Shown here: positions 1 through 5,214 of the stretch, one piece after another
Layout: every line of letters starts with the position of its first letter
How positions within the stretch are numbered: position 1 is the stretch's first letter
From: Burkholderiales bacterium
Lineage (GTDB): Bacteria > Pseudomonadota > Gammaproteobacteria > Burkholderiales > CAIKXV01
DNA: 10,619 nucleotides
NCBI GenBank assembly: GCA_019751575.1
Contig: JAIENF010000559.1
Location: forward strand, 1-10,619
Direction: 5' to 3'
Position numbers and translations under genes: made by a program
The notes under the pieces: generated by a model
Databases searched by the model: none
What the model saw: the letters and a program-made list of their open reading frames with translations, nothing else
What the model was told of the DNA's origin: nothing

Positions 1-359
1 GTGATCGCATCGGCCGTCCCGCCCGCTACCAGCATCTGCTCCAGCAGCCCGCGCTGCACGAACTCGGCCATCGTCCCCTTGTCGGGGACTATCTCGATCC
101 GGTCGTTGATCGAGAAGGTGATGGCCGCAGAGCCCTGCTGACCCCGGGCAACGGTCAGCGCATCGCCTGAACGGCTGGTGATCTTCACGTACTCGAGCGT
201 GCCGTCGGTCCTGACCACGCGCGCGGTCTTGAACATGCCGGCCGGGAAGGCGCCGAATCGCGCGCCCTGCCCGGACTGCAGCGTAAAGACAACATCGGTT
301 GCCAGAACGGCCCCGGCAAGCTGACCGTAGGCCTGGTTCTCAATCCCGACTGGCGGCAT
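1..359 (-). CDS. Virion / tail-appendage-like protein, N-terminal part (runs off left edge)
   Basis: The frame stays open from an ATG at 359 to the window edge, giving 119 complete codons; the C-terminus is missing. The start overlaps the upstream gene's stop (TGATG), and GGAGG at 366-370 sits 6 bases upstream, so the start is well supported. The visible part begins MPPVGIENQAYG. Residues 65-82 read GDALTVARGQQGSAAITF, followed by NDRIEI. This resembles a small beta-rich motif of the type G-D-x-x-T-V-x-R-G-Q-x-G that I associate with N-terminal regions of phage tail-appendage and other virion proteins. Position after two adaptor candidates fits a tail component. The role is inferred from that motif and from gene order; no enzymatic motif is visible in this fragment. 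Confidence 0.72.
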   Translation of the reverse strand, partial: MPPVGIENQAYGQLAGAVLATDVVFTLQSGQGARFGAFPAGMFKTARVVRTDGTLEYVKITSRSGDALTVARGQQGSAAITFSINDRIEIVPDKGTMAEFVQRGLLEQMLVAGGTADAI

Positions 360-1003
360 CAGAGGCCTCCGTATCGACGCGCGGGCGCGTACAGGTTGTT
401 CGATCGCGCGTAGCCGCGCTTGGCCAGGTTGCGCGCCTTGCGGATGCCGTCGCGGAACGCGCTCATGCGCTCGCCGGCGAGCTCGAAGTTCGTCCAGGCC
501 TTGTCGGGCATCATCAGCAGCCGATGGGCGGCCCCCATCGCGATCGTCTCGACATGCTCGGAGAACTGCGCATCGCTGACGCCGGTGGCGTCGCGCGAGG
601 GCTTGATGGCCGCGTAGATGTCCAGCGTGCCGGCGGCGGTGTTCATGGGGATCAGGCGCACCGTGCGCTCGTCGGTCAGGGTGAGCATCAGCGGACGATC
701 GGACGGCTGCAGCGCGCGCCAGCCGCCGAATTCGTCGTCGAGCTCCTGCCGAGACTTGACCGTGATCGTCTTGCCGTCCCACTGCGCCGACATGATGTCG
801 ACCACTTCGGTGGCCAGCGGCGGCACCGGCGCGAAGGTCGTCGTGCTCACCGGCACCACCATGGGCGCGAGGTCGACGCGCCAGCAGCGCGACCGGTGGA
901 AGAAGTCGATGCACGCTTCCTTGATCTGGGTGAGCGCGACGACGCGCGGGGCCGACGGGCACAGGCGCATCGTTTCGGGGAGGAAGTCACGCCACTCGGC
1001 CAT
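359..1003 (-). CDS. Head-tail adaptor-like phage protein (214 aa)
   Basis: This 214-aa protein starts at the ATG at 1003, which overlaps the upstream stop by one base (TGATG) and has GGAG 6 bases upstream. The same frame is open further upstream to 1390, but that extension would lie wholly inside the preceding gene and is arginine- and glycine-rich as expected of a shadow. The N-terminus (MAEWRDFLPETMRLCPSAP, then a helix with CIDFFHRSRCWR near residues 31-43) resembles a common phage protein type of the form D-x-L-P-E-x-x-x-x-x-P placed between connector and tail genes. The middle is beta-rich and the last 60 residues are helical and basic, ending YAPARRYGGL. By position it probably helps join the portal vertex to the tail. 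The assignment rests on resemblance and order and is moderate. Confidence 0.75.
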   Translation of the reverse strand: MAEWRDFLPETMRLCPSAPRVVALTQIKEACIDFFHRSRCWRVDLAPMVVPVSTTTFAPVPPLATEVVDIMSAQWDGKTITVKSRQELDDEFGGWRALQPSDRPLMLTLTDERTVRLIPMNTAAGTLDIYAAIKPSRDATGVSDAQFSEHVETIAMGAAHRLLMMPDKAWTNFELAGERMSAFRDGIRKARNLAKRGYARSNNLYAPARRYGGL

Positions 1004-1650
1004 CAGCGTCTCCGTGCCGTCTTGGGCCCGTTGTCGAACCCGTCGGTCGTCTCTTTGCTCTGGACCGAGGCCACCAGCGAGGCCAGGAACACGTCCCACA
1101 TGAGCTTCGCCCGGCCGTCCAGCACCGACTGGTCGTTCTTCGTCTCTGCCCGGAACACGGCGTAAGCCAACAGCGCCGGCCGATAGGCGGCGGGGAGCGG
1201 CACCACGTCGGACAGGGCAGCCACCCGGACGGGCGTGCGCGCGTACATGATCTGGATCGACTCCGTGCCCACCGGCGGCGGCGCCAGCAGGAACCGATTC
1301 GGATCCTTGACGTAGCGCATCCAGTTGAGCGGCGTGCCCGGTTCGTCCATCCAGCCCGGGTTGTCGGCGTCGACCGCGTCCTTCTCGCATTCGATCAGCA
1401 CGTTCCCGCCGACCAGCTTGATGACATCGATCACGCGCACGGAATCGACCGGCGCCGACTGGAACGCCCCGGCCGCGGCCGGGATCACCGCCAACGTCGA
1501 GAACAGGTCGGGACGGCGCACGCAGGTTTCCACCAGGCCATCGGACAGGTAGCCGAGGATGGTCGAGTCAGCGTGGCGCCGCAGGTCTACGTCGGTGTCC
1601 TGCAGCGCGTCACGCACGTCGGCGAGCACATCCCCGGCGTTGAAACTCAT
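1003..1650 (-). CDS. Phage adaptor / head-completion protein (DUF6682-like, 215 aa)
   Basis: The protein begins MSFNAGDVLADVRDALQD and continues with a helix containing ILGYLSDGLVETCVRRPDLF. This is the usual opening of phage adaptor proteins: short N-terminal helices, a W/YL-x-D/N-G motif, then a beta segment. A later beta section (near residues 105-135) includes RFLLAPPP and IQIMYARTPVRV, and the C-terminal third is helical with a basic tail KTARRR. Such proteins usually bind under the portal and close the filled head; residue-level similarity to DUF6682 is my recollection and not a search result. The start is coupled to the upstream gene by an ATGA overlap at 1647-1650, with only a weak Shine-Dalgarno. 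It overlaps the next gene by one base. Length is in the usual range. Confidence 0.78.
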   Translation of the reverse strand: MSFNAGDVLADVRDALQDTDVDLRRHADSTILGYLSDGLVETCVRRPDLFSTLAVIPAAAGAFQSAPVDSVRVIDVIKLVGGNVLIECEKDAVDADNPGWMDEPGTPLNWMRYVKDPNRFLLAPPPVGTESIQIMYARTPVRVAALSDVVPLPAAYRPALLAYAVFRAETKNDQSVLDGRAKLMWDVFLASLVASVQSKETTDGFDNGPKTARRR

Positions 1651-2087
1651 ACCCGCATGTCATCCAGCACGGCCTGCATCGGGAAGCGCGGCACTTCGTA
1701 CTCCTCGTAATCGACGTTGCCCTCGCTGGTGCGCTTGCCGGTGTCGCGGAAGTGGGTTTCCTTGGCGTCACGCAGCACGCGGGCAACCTCGATCGGCACA
1801 TCCACGACCTGATCGCGCTTGATGTCCCACCGCTTGCCGTTGACCAGCACCTTCACCGGGCGCGGGTTGTCCTTGTCGGCCGGCAGCGACATGCGCACGG
1901 TCCCGCCGCTGAAGTTCTCCGGCGGCACGAACAGCGATTCGGGGTCCGGTGCGTCGCCGAATTCGGCGGTCAGCATCTCGATCAGCTGCGGGCGCAGCAT
2001 GTCCTTGTTCACGTCGAGCCCACGACCCTTGCAGGCATCGTAGAGCTCCTCTTTCTTCATCCTGGCCCAGGCAGTCGCCTTTTCCAT
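1647..2087 (-). CDS. Small phage protein with SAP/HeH-like N-terminus (146 aa)
   Basis: I take the ATG at 2087 as start because GGAG lies 6 bases before it. A GTG at 2099 would add four residues but has no good ribosome site and touches the terminator tail. Residues from about 8 to 40 (ARMKKEELYDACKGRGLDVN and the following LRPQLIEML) have the helix-extended-helix pattern of SAP, HeH or Rho-N-like nucleic-acid-binding modules. The central part (VKVLVNGKRWDIKRDQVVDV) looks beta-rich, and a helix beginning VARVLRDA follows. It is the first gene after a terminator and leads the connector block. Its role is unknown; DNA or RNA contact during head completion is only a guess from the N-terminal pattern. 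Confidence 0.78.
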   Translation of the reverse strand: MEKATAWARMKKEELYDACKGRGLDVNKDMLRPQLIEMLTAEFGDAPDPESLFVPPENFSGGTVRMSLPADKDNPRPVKVLVNGKRWDIKRDQVVDVPIEVARVLRDAKETHFRDTGKRTSEGNVDYEEYEVPRFPMQAVLDDMRV

Positions 2088-2093
2088 GTTCGT

Positions 2094-2097
2094 CTCC
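2094..2097 (-). promoter_or_regulatory. Ribosome binding site deciding the start at 2087
   Basis: On the minus strand GGAG is followed by six bases (ACGAAC) and then ATG at 2087. It favours the ATG over the upstream GTG at 2099. The site lies just after the T-rich tail of the terminator, so translation of this gene depends on transcripts that read through. Confidence 0.7.
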
Positions 2098-2100
2098 ACA

Positions 2101-2129
2101 AAAGGAAAGGGCCGGGTTTCCCCGGCCCT
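2101..2129 (-). terminator. Intrinsic terminator after the FCCH gene
   Basis: On the minus strand a perfect 9-bp stem (AGGGCCGGG paired with CCCGGCCCT, positions 2121-2129 and 2108-2116) closes a GAAA tetraloop and is followed by the T-rich run TTCCTTTT. This is the textbook form of a Rho-independent terminator. It lies 27 bases after the stop of the FCCH gene and immediately before the ribosome site of the next gene, so it would separate the capsid block from the connector block. Confidence 0.85.
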
Positions 2130-2156
2130 GAACGCACCAGAATCAGTGCGGCGGTG

Positions 2157-2876
2157 TTACTGCCGGCGGATGGCCGGAACCATGGCGAAGTCCATGTAGG
2201 ACGCGGTGATGCCGGCGGCCGACAGGTCGACGCTGCCCGGCGTGAACGTGGTGACCGCGTTGGTTTCCACCACGATCGCACCCACCGCGGTGCGCGCGAG
2301 CTCCATCTCGGTCCAGAACCCGCCACCTTGGTAGGGCGGCAGCTGGCGACCGTCCACGTTCAGCAGGTCGTAGTTGTTCGCATCGACCCGGCGGACGGTG
2401 TAGGTCTGACCGTTCAGGATCGACGGGCCCACGATGCCCTGCATCTGCACGGTGTCGCCCGTCTGCCGACCGTGCGCCGCCGAGGTGACCCGCGGCATGT
2501 AGGCGTTGCTGATGCCGGTGATCGCGCCCTGCGCCTGCACATACGGCACGCCGTTGTCGTTGCCACCGCCAGGCGACGGGATTTCGCCGAAGGGCGCGCC
2601 CTGCTTCGTGGTCAGGTTGCCGTCGGCGTCGATCTGCACCAGATAGATGCGGCGCTGGGAAGGCCCGTGCACGGCCAGGTTGGTGGTGCTGAACGCCACG
2701 TTGTCGATGGCCGCGCGGGTGTACATGATCCCGTCGATGGTGAAGCTGAACGGGTTGGTCGCGCGGAAGGTGTTGGCGTTGGTGCCTTCGGCCAGCACTG
2801 CCTTGGCGTAGCACATGAAGGCGAGGCAGGAAAAGACGGCGTCGTTGCTGATGCGGCTGAGAAGCGGCTGTTTCAT
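2157..2876 (-). CDS. FCCH-domain virion protein, probable capsid decoration (239 aa)
   Basis: The ATG at 2876 has AAGGAG 7 bases upstream. Residues about 118-186 match the FCCH fold first named in ubiquitin-activating enzyme E1: AHGRQTGDTVQMQGIVG, then LNGQTYTVRRVDANNYDLL and a glycine-rich end. In phages this small beta-barrel is found in virion proteins and has nothing to do with ubiquitin. The region before it (residues 35-98, with FTIDGIMYTRAAIDNVAF and RRIYLVQIDADGNL) is also beta-rich and resembles other phage surface proteins. The place directly after the capsid gene is typical of decoration or head-fibre proteins, so I infer a role on the capsid surface. The first 30 residues contain an unusually hydrophobic, cysteine-bearing stretch (AVFSCLAFMCYAKAVLA) that looks somewhat like a signal peptide. 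A strong terminator follows the gene. Confidence 0.85.
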   Translation of the reverse strand: MKQPLLSRISNDAVFSCLAFMCYAKAVLAEGTNANTFRATNPFSFTIDGIMYTRAAIDNVAFSTTNLAVHGPSQRRIYLVQIDADGNLTTKQGAPFGEIPSPGGGNDNGVPYVQAQGAITGISNAYMPRVTSAAHGRQTGDTVQMQGIVGPSILNGQTYTVRRVDANNYDLLNVDGRQLPPYQGGGFWTEMELARTAVGAIVVETNAVTTFTPGSVDLSAAGITASYMDFAMVPAIRRQ

Positions 2877-2904
2877 GGTCTTGCTCCTTGAGGAAGGATG
2901 AACA

Positions 2905-2924
2905 CCCGGCGCCGGAGCGCCGGG
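2905..2924 (-). terminator. GC-rich hairpin between capsid and FCCH genes (weak terminator or RNA stabiliser)
   Basis: A perfect 8-bp stem (CCCGGCGC with GCGCCGGG) closes a four-base loop. On the minus strand the following bases are TGTTCATCCTTCC, a poor T tract, so full termination is doubtful. It lies between the capsid stop (2947) and the ribosome site of the FCCH gene. It could reduce read-through or protect the capsid message from 3' exonucleases. Confidence 0.5.
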
Positions 2925-2946
2925 CTATTCGGTACTGCGAAGGGAG

Positions 2947-3930
2947 TTACTGCGTTGCGCCGGCCTCGAGACGCGACATGAATGCGTCGTTGAGGATCAG
3001 CGCCGTCTGCATCGACTTCCAGGCAACGTGGCCGCGCTGCGCCAGCGGGTCGCTGTCGCTCGAGGTCGGGTTGACCACCATCGGGGTCAGCGACTGCTGA
3101 CCGCGCAGCGGCACGATCCCGTAGGCGTCGCGGCCCAGGAAGATGAACGGGTACACGTCGGCGTTGGCGGCGTTCGTGCTGATCATCGCGCCCGCCGCAC
3201 CACCGGCGTTGACCCACGGCGCGAAGATGGTCGACCAGACGAAGCGCACCTCCTCGACCTTGCCGGTTTCGTTCTCCCACGGGCTGACCGACCCGTACCG
3301 CTCCGACGGCGTGAAGTTGTTCATGTCGCGCACGTCACCCTCGGCATCGGGGTGATGCAGGCAGACATACGCCGGCGCGACGTTGGCCGTTTCGTAGCTC
3401 GGCGTGGACCGGATGATCGAGGTGATCTTCGCGGTGTTCTGCCGCTTGAGCGTCCGCACGATCCGGCGCTGCAGGGTCGTGGTGATCTTCGTGTTCACCG
3501 ACGAGCGCTGCGTGCCGTTGGCGAAGAACACGTTGGTGCCGGCCTTGATCACGTTGAAGCGGACGATTTCGATCATCTGGGCCGCCTGCTCGCCCAGAAC
3601 GTCGATCGCCTGCTGCAGGACCGGGTCTTCGTGGGTGTCCATCACCACGTCGCTGATCGTGATCAGATCGCCGTACTGCGCCAGTTGCGCGGTCACGTCG
3701 GTCTTGGTCAGCGACTTCGCCGTCGGCGTGACGCCTTCGGTCAGCGCGTTCGGCGTGTTGGCCAGGGCCTCGTAGCGACGGAAGATCGCCACCTTGGTCT
3801 TGTTGTTCGGGATCACGAACGTCTGGCCGAATCGCTCGATGATCAGGTAGGGCAGTGCACGCTTCAGGAACTGGCCGACGGCATAGCCGGCGGTACGGGG
3901 CGAGATGTCGCCGTAAAGGGTCTTGCTCAT
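2947..3930 (-). CDS. Major capsid protein, N4-gp56 family (327 aa)
   Basis: This is the shell-forming protein with the HK97-type fold as found in the N4-gp56 family. Diagnostic stretches are the N-terminal region with AVGQFLKRALPYLIIERFGQ, then NALTEGVTPTAKSLT near residues 61-75, QYGDLITISDVVMDTHED near 85-102, and LGEQAAQMIEIVRFNVIKAG near 112-131. A family-typical later region reads VYPFIFLGRDAYGIVPLRG. Its 327 aa is within the normal size. Start: ATG at 3930 with GAGG 8 bases upstream at 3939-3942. It begins 24 bases after the scaffold-like gene, the usual phage order of scaffold then capsid. No N-terminal prodomain is apparent, so a separate scaffold is expected, consistent with the neighbour. 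Confidence 0.95.
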   Translation of the reverse strand: MSKTLYGDISPRTAGYAVGQFLKRALPYLIIERFGQTFVIPNNKTKVAIFRRYEALANTPNALTEGVTPTAKSLTKTDVTAQLAQYGDLITISDVVMDTHEDPVLQQAIDVLGEQAAQMIEIVRFNVIKAGTNVFFANGTQRSSVNTKITTTLQRRIVRTLKRQNTAKITSIIRSTPSYETANVAPAYVCLHHPDAEGDVRDMNNFTPSERYGSVSPWENETGKVEEVRFVWSTIFAPWVNAGGAAGAMISTNAANADVYPFIFLGRDAYGIVPLRGQQSLTPMVVNPTSSDSDPLAQRGHVAWKSMQTALILNDAFMSRLEAGATQ

Positions 3931-3954
3931 GGTTGATACCTCGTATGAGTGGGG

Positions 3955-4791
3955 TTATCCGCGAACGGATTGGGTCCACCCGGCAGAGAAGTCGTCATTC
4001 ATCGCGCGCGGATCACCGCCGGTGTTGGGCCGGACGGCGCCGGACGCGACGGACGACATGTCGTCGGGGTCGGACTCGGGAACGGAAGGGGGGGAACCCG
4101 ACTGCTTGTACGAATCGAGCAGGCTCACGATCTCATCGGCGGTGCCCTGAGCTTTCACGCGCAGCGCCGACTGCCTCTGCCACGGCGGCAGGCGGTCGAT
4201 GTAGGCGTTGAACTCGTTGCTGTTGCCGACTCGCATCCAGTCCGGGTGCTTGGCCGCGATCGCATTGGCGTGCTCCTGTGCCGCGATGCGTGCCGCCCGG
4301 GCGGATTCGTCCTGCTCGCGCGCGGTCAGTTGCTTGCGCACCGGCGCCAGTTCCCGGTCGATCAGCTTGCGCACACCGGCCATGACAGTCGGCGCCTGTT
4401 CGTTCAGGGCGTCCAACTCGGGATCGGATTGCGGCTGCTCGCCGGCATCGGGCTTCAGTTGCGCGGCCAACTGCGCCGTTTCGTCCGCACGTCGAAGGGC
4501 CTCGTTCGCTTCGTCGCGGGCACGCTGGGCATCGGCTTCGGCGCGCGCACGCGCATCTGCCTCGTCCTTCAGCTGCTGCGCGATCTTGCGCTGTTGACCA
4601 TTCGCCTGCTCGAAGCGGGCGCGCCAGTAGGATGGATCGTTCTCGCGGCCCGCTGCGTCAGTGGGCTGCTGGCTGTGCTCGTCGTTCTGCTCGGCGGCGG
4701 GTGCCGGATCGGGCGTTGCGGCGGGCGCAGTCGAGCCTGGCGTGGCGGACTGGTTGAACCCTGCGAAGAAGTCGTCTGTTGCGTCGGTCAT
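3955..4791 (-). CDS. Scaffold-like capsid assembly protein (278 aa)
   Basis: Placed directly before the capsid gene, it has the build of a phage scaffold: a low-complexity Ala/Pro/Glu-rich N-terminus (residues 15-50), a long charged alpha-helical or coiled-coil region (about 55-112, AQQLKDEADARARAEADAQR), a second helical part (125-185), and a C-terminal module with HPDWMRVGNSNEFNAYIDR and then IVSLLDSYK (about 182-229). That last pattern (HPD-W/Y then EF-x-x-Y/W and LLD-x-Y) is common in proteins paired with N4-gp56 capsids. The tail from residue 230 is disordered in appearance. A short motif, DDFxAG[FW]xQS, occurs at both ends (residues 6-15 and 266-275). The start ATG at 4791 has GGAG with a suitable gap. 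No protease motif is visible, so it would be released rather than self-cleaving; that is inference. Confidence 0.85.
   Translation of the reverse strand: MTDATDDFFAGFNQSATPGSTAPAATPDPAPAAEQNDEHSQQPTDAAGRENDPSYWRARFEQANGQQRKIAQQLKDEADARARAEADAQRARDEANEALRRADETAQLAAQLKPDAGEQPQSDPELDALNEQAPTVMAGVRKLIDRELAPVRKQLTAREQDESARAARIAAQEHANAIAAKHPDWMRVGNSNEFNAYIDRLPPWQRQSALRVKAQGTADEIVSLLDSYKQSGSPPSVPESDPDDMSSVASGAVRPNTGGDPRAMNDDFSAGWTQSVRG
3967..3996 (-). repeat. C-terminal copy of the scaffold terminal motif
   Basis: It encodes DDFSAGWTQS. Against the N-terminal copy, 23 of 30 bases and 7 of 10 residues are identical by hand alignment. It stands three residues from the protein's end. Confidence 0.6.
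4747..4776 (-). repeat. N-terminal copy of the scaffold terminal motif
   Basis: It encodes DDFFAGFNQS, starting at residue 6. Identical residues with the C-terminal copy are D, D, F, A, G, Q and S; the aromatic position is F here and W in the other copy. Confidence 0.6.
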
Positions 4792-4872
4792 TTCACTGCT
4801 CTCCGTGCGGCCGTACGGCGCTCGCGGGGTCCGTTGCCGGGCCGCATCCGTTCGGGGTCGTCACCATAGAAA

Positions 4873-4904
4873 GAAGCCCCGGGATCCTTTCGGGCCGGGG
4901 CTTC
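4873..4904 (-). terminator. Terminator-like hairpin upstream of the scaffold-capsid block
   Basis: A perfect 10-bp stem (GAAGCCCCGG with CCGGGGCTTC) encloses a 12-base loop. On the minus strand it is followed by TTTCTATGG, a short T run. It lies 19 bases beyond the stop of the 96-aa gene. The rest of this 132-base gap (4792-4923) holds the ribosome site of the scaffold-like gene; I see no convincing -10/-35 promoter in it. Confidence 0.62.
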
Positions 4905-4923
4905 GCTGTTGACCGCATGGCGG

Positions 4924-5214
4924 TCAGATTCCTGCAACGGGGTCGAGTACATAGGCCTCGGCCTCCGGTTTGTCTGGGTCTTTCTCCAGGCGCGGCCGGC
5001 GGGTCAGTTCCACGCCCAGGTTGCGCAGCGCCATGGCGGCCGCGCGTGCGCCGGCCAGGTCTTCGGACTCGGCGCCCGGTGCGAGCATCGACTCCTTGAG
5101 CACTTCGACTTCGGCCTCGAACAGGGCGAGCACCATCTGGATGACGACCGGCGGCTGCGCGCGAAGATCCGCCACCGCAATCAGGCGGGCGCGCTTCAGG
5201 TCACGCACTGGCAC
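4924..5214 (-). CDS. Unknown small helical phage protein (96 aa)
   Basis: A GTG at 5214 is the likely start: AAGGAG at 5222-5227 lies 7 bases before it, inside the end of the portal gene, which it overlaps by 14 bases. The protein (MPVRDLKRARLIAVADLRAQ onward) looks mostly alpha-helical, with a hydrophobic-acidic helix VIQMVLALFEAEVEVLKESM near residues 24-43 and a charged, proline-containing C-terminus. I do not recognise a family. Position between portal and scaffold suggests a head-assembly accessory or chaperone, but nothing in the sequence proves it. A terminator-like hairpin follows, so it may be the last gene of the packaging transcript. Confidence 0.75.
   Translation of the reverse strand: MPVRDLKRARLIAVADLRAQPPVVIQMVLALFEAEVEVLKESMLAPGAESEDLAGARAAAMALRNLGVELTRRPRLEKDPDKPEAEAYVLDPVAGI

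Noticed and set aside
1004..1390. Longer N-terminus for the 214-aa adaptor-like protein
   Set aside because: The extension is coded wholly within the preceding gene and is low-complexity; the ATG at 1003 has a good ribosome site and a coupled stop.
1752..2891. Plus-strand open frames across the FCCH and SAP-like genes (also 299-1165, 3028-3936, 3949-4869, 7236-8534 and 8860-10143)
   Set aside because: All lie opposite well-supported genes, have the His/Arg/Gly-rich look of reverse-frame translation, and show no domain or coupled gene order.
2959..3930. Possibility that the capsid is a P22-like or HK97-like protein with built-in scaffold
   Set aside because: The LTEGVTP, QYGDLITISD and LGEQA stretches fit the N4-gp56 family better, there is no N-terminal prodomain, and a separate scaffold-like gene sits upstream.
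4792..4923. Possible promoter in the gap before the scaffold-like gene
   Set aside because: I found the hairpin and the ribosome site but no convincing -35/-10 pair on the minus strand; a phage-specific promoter cannot be recognised from a single copy.
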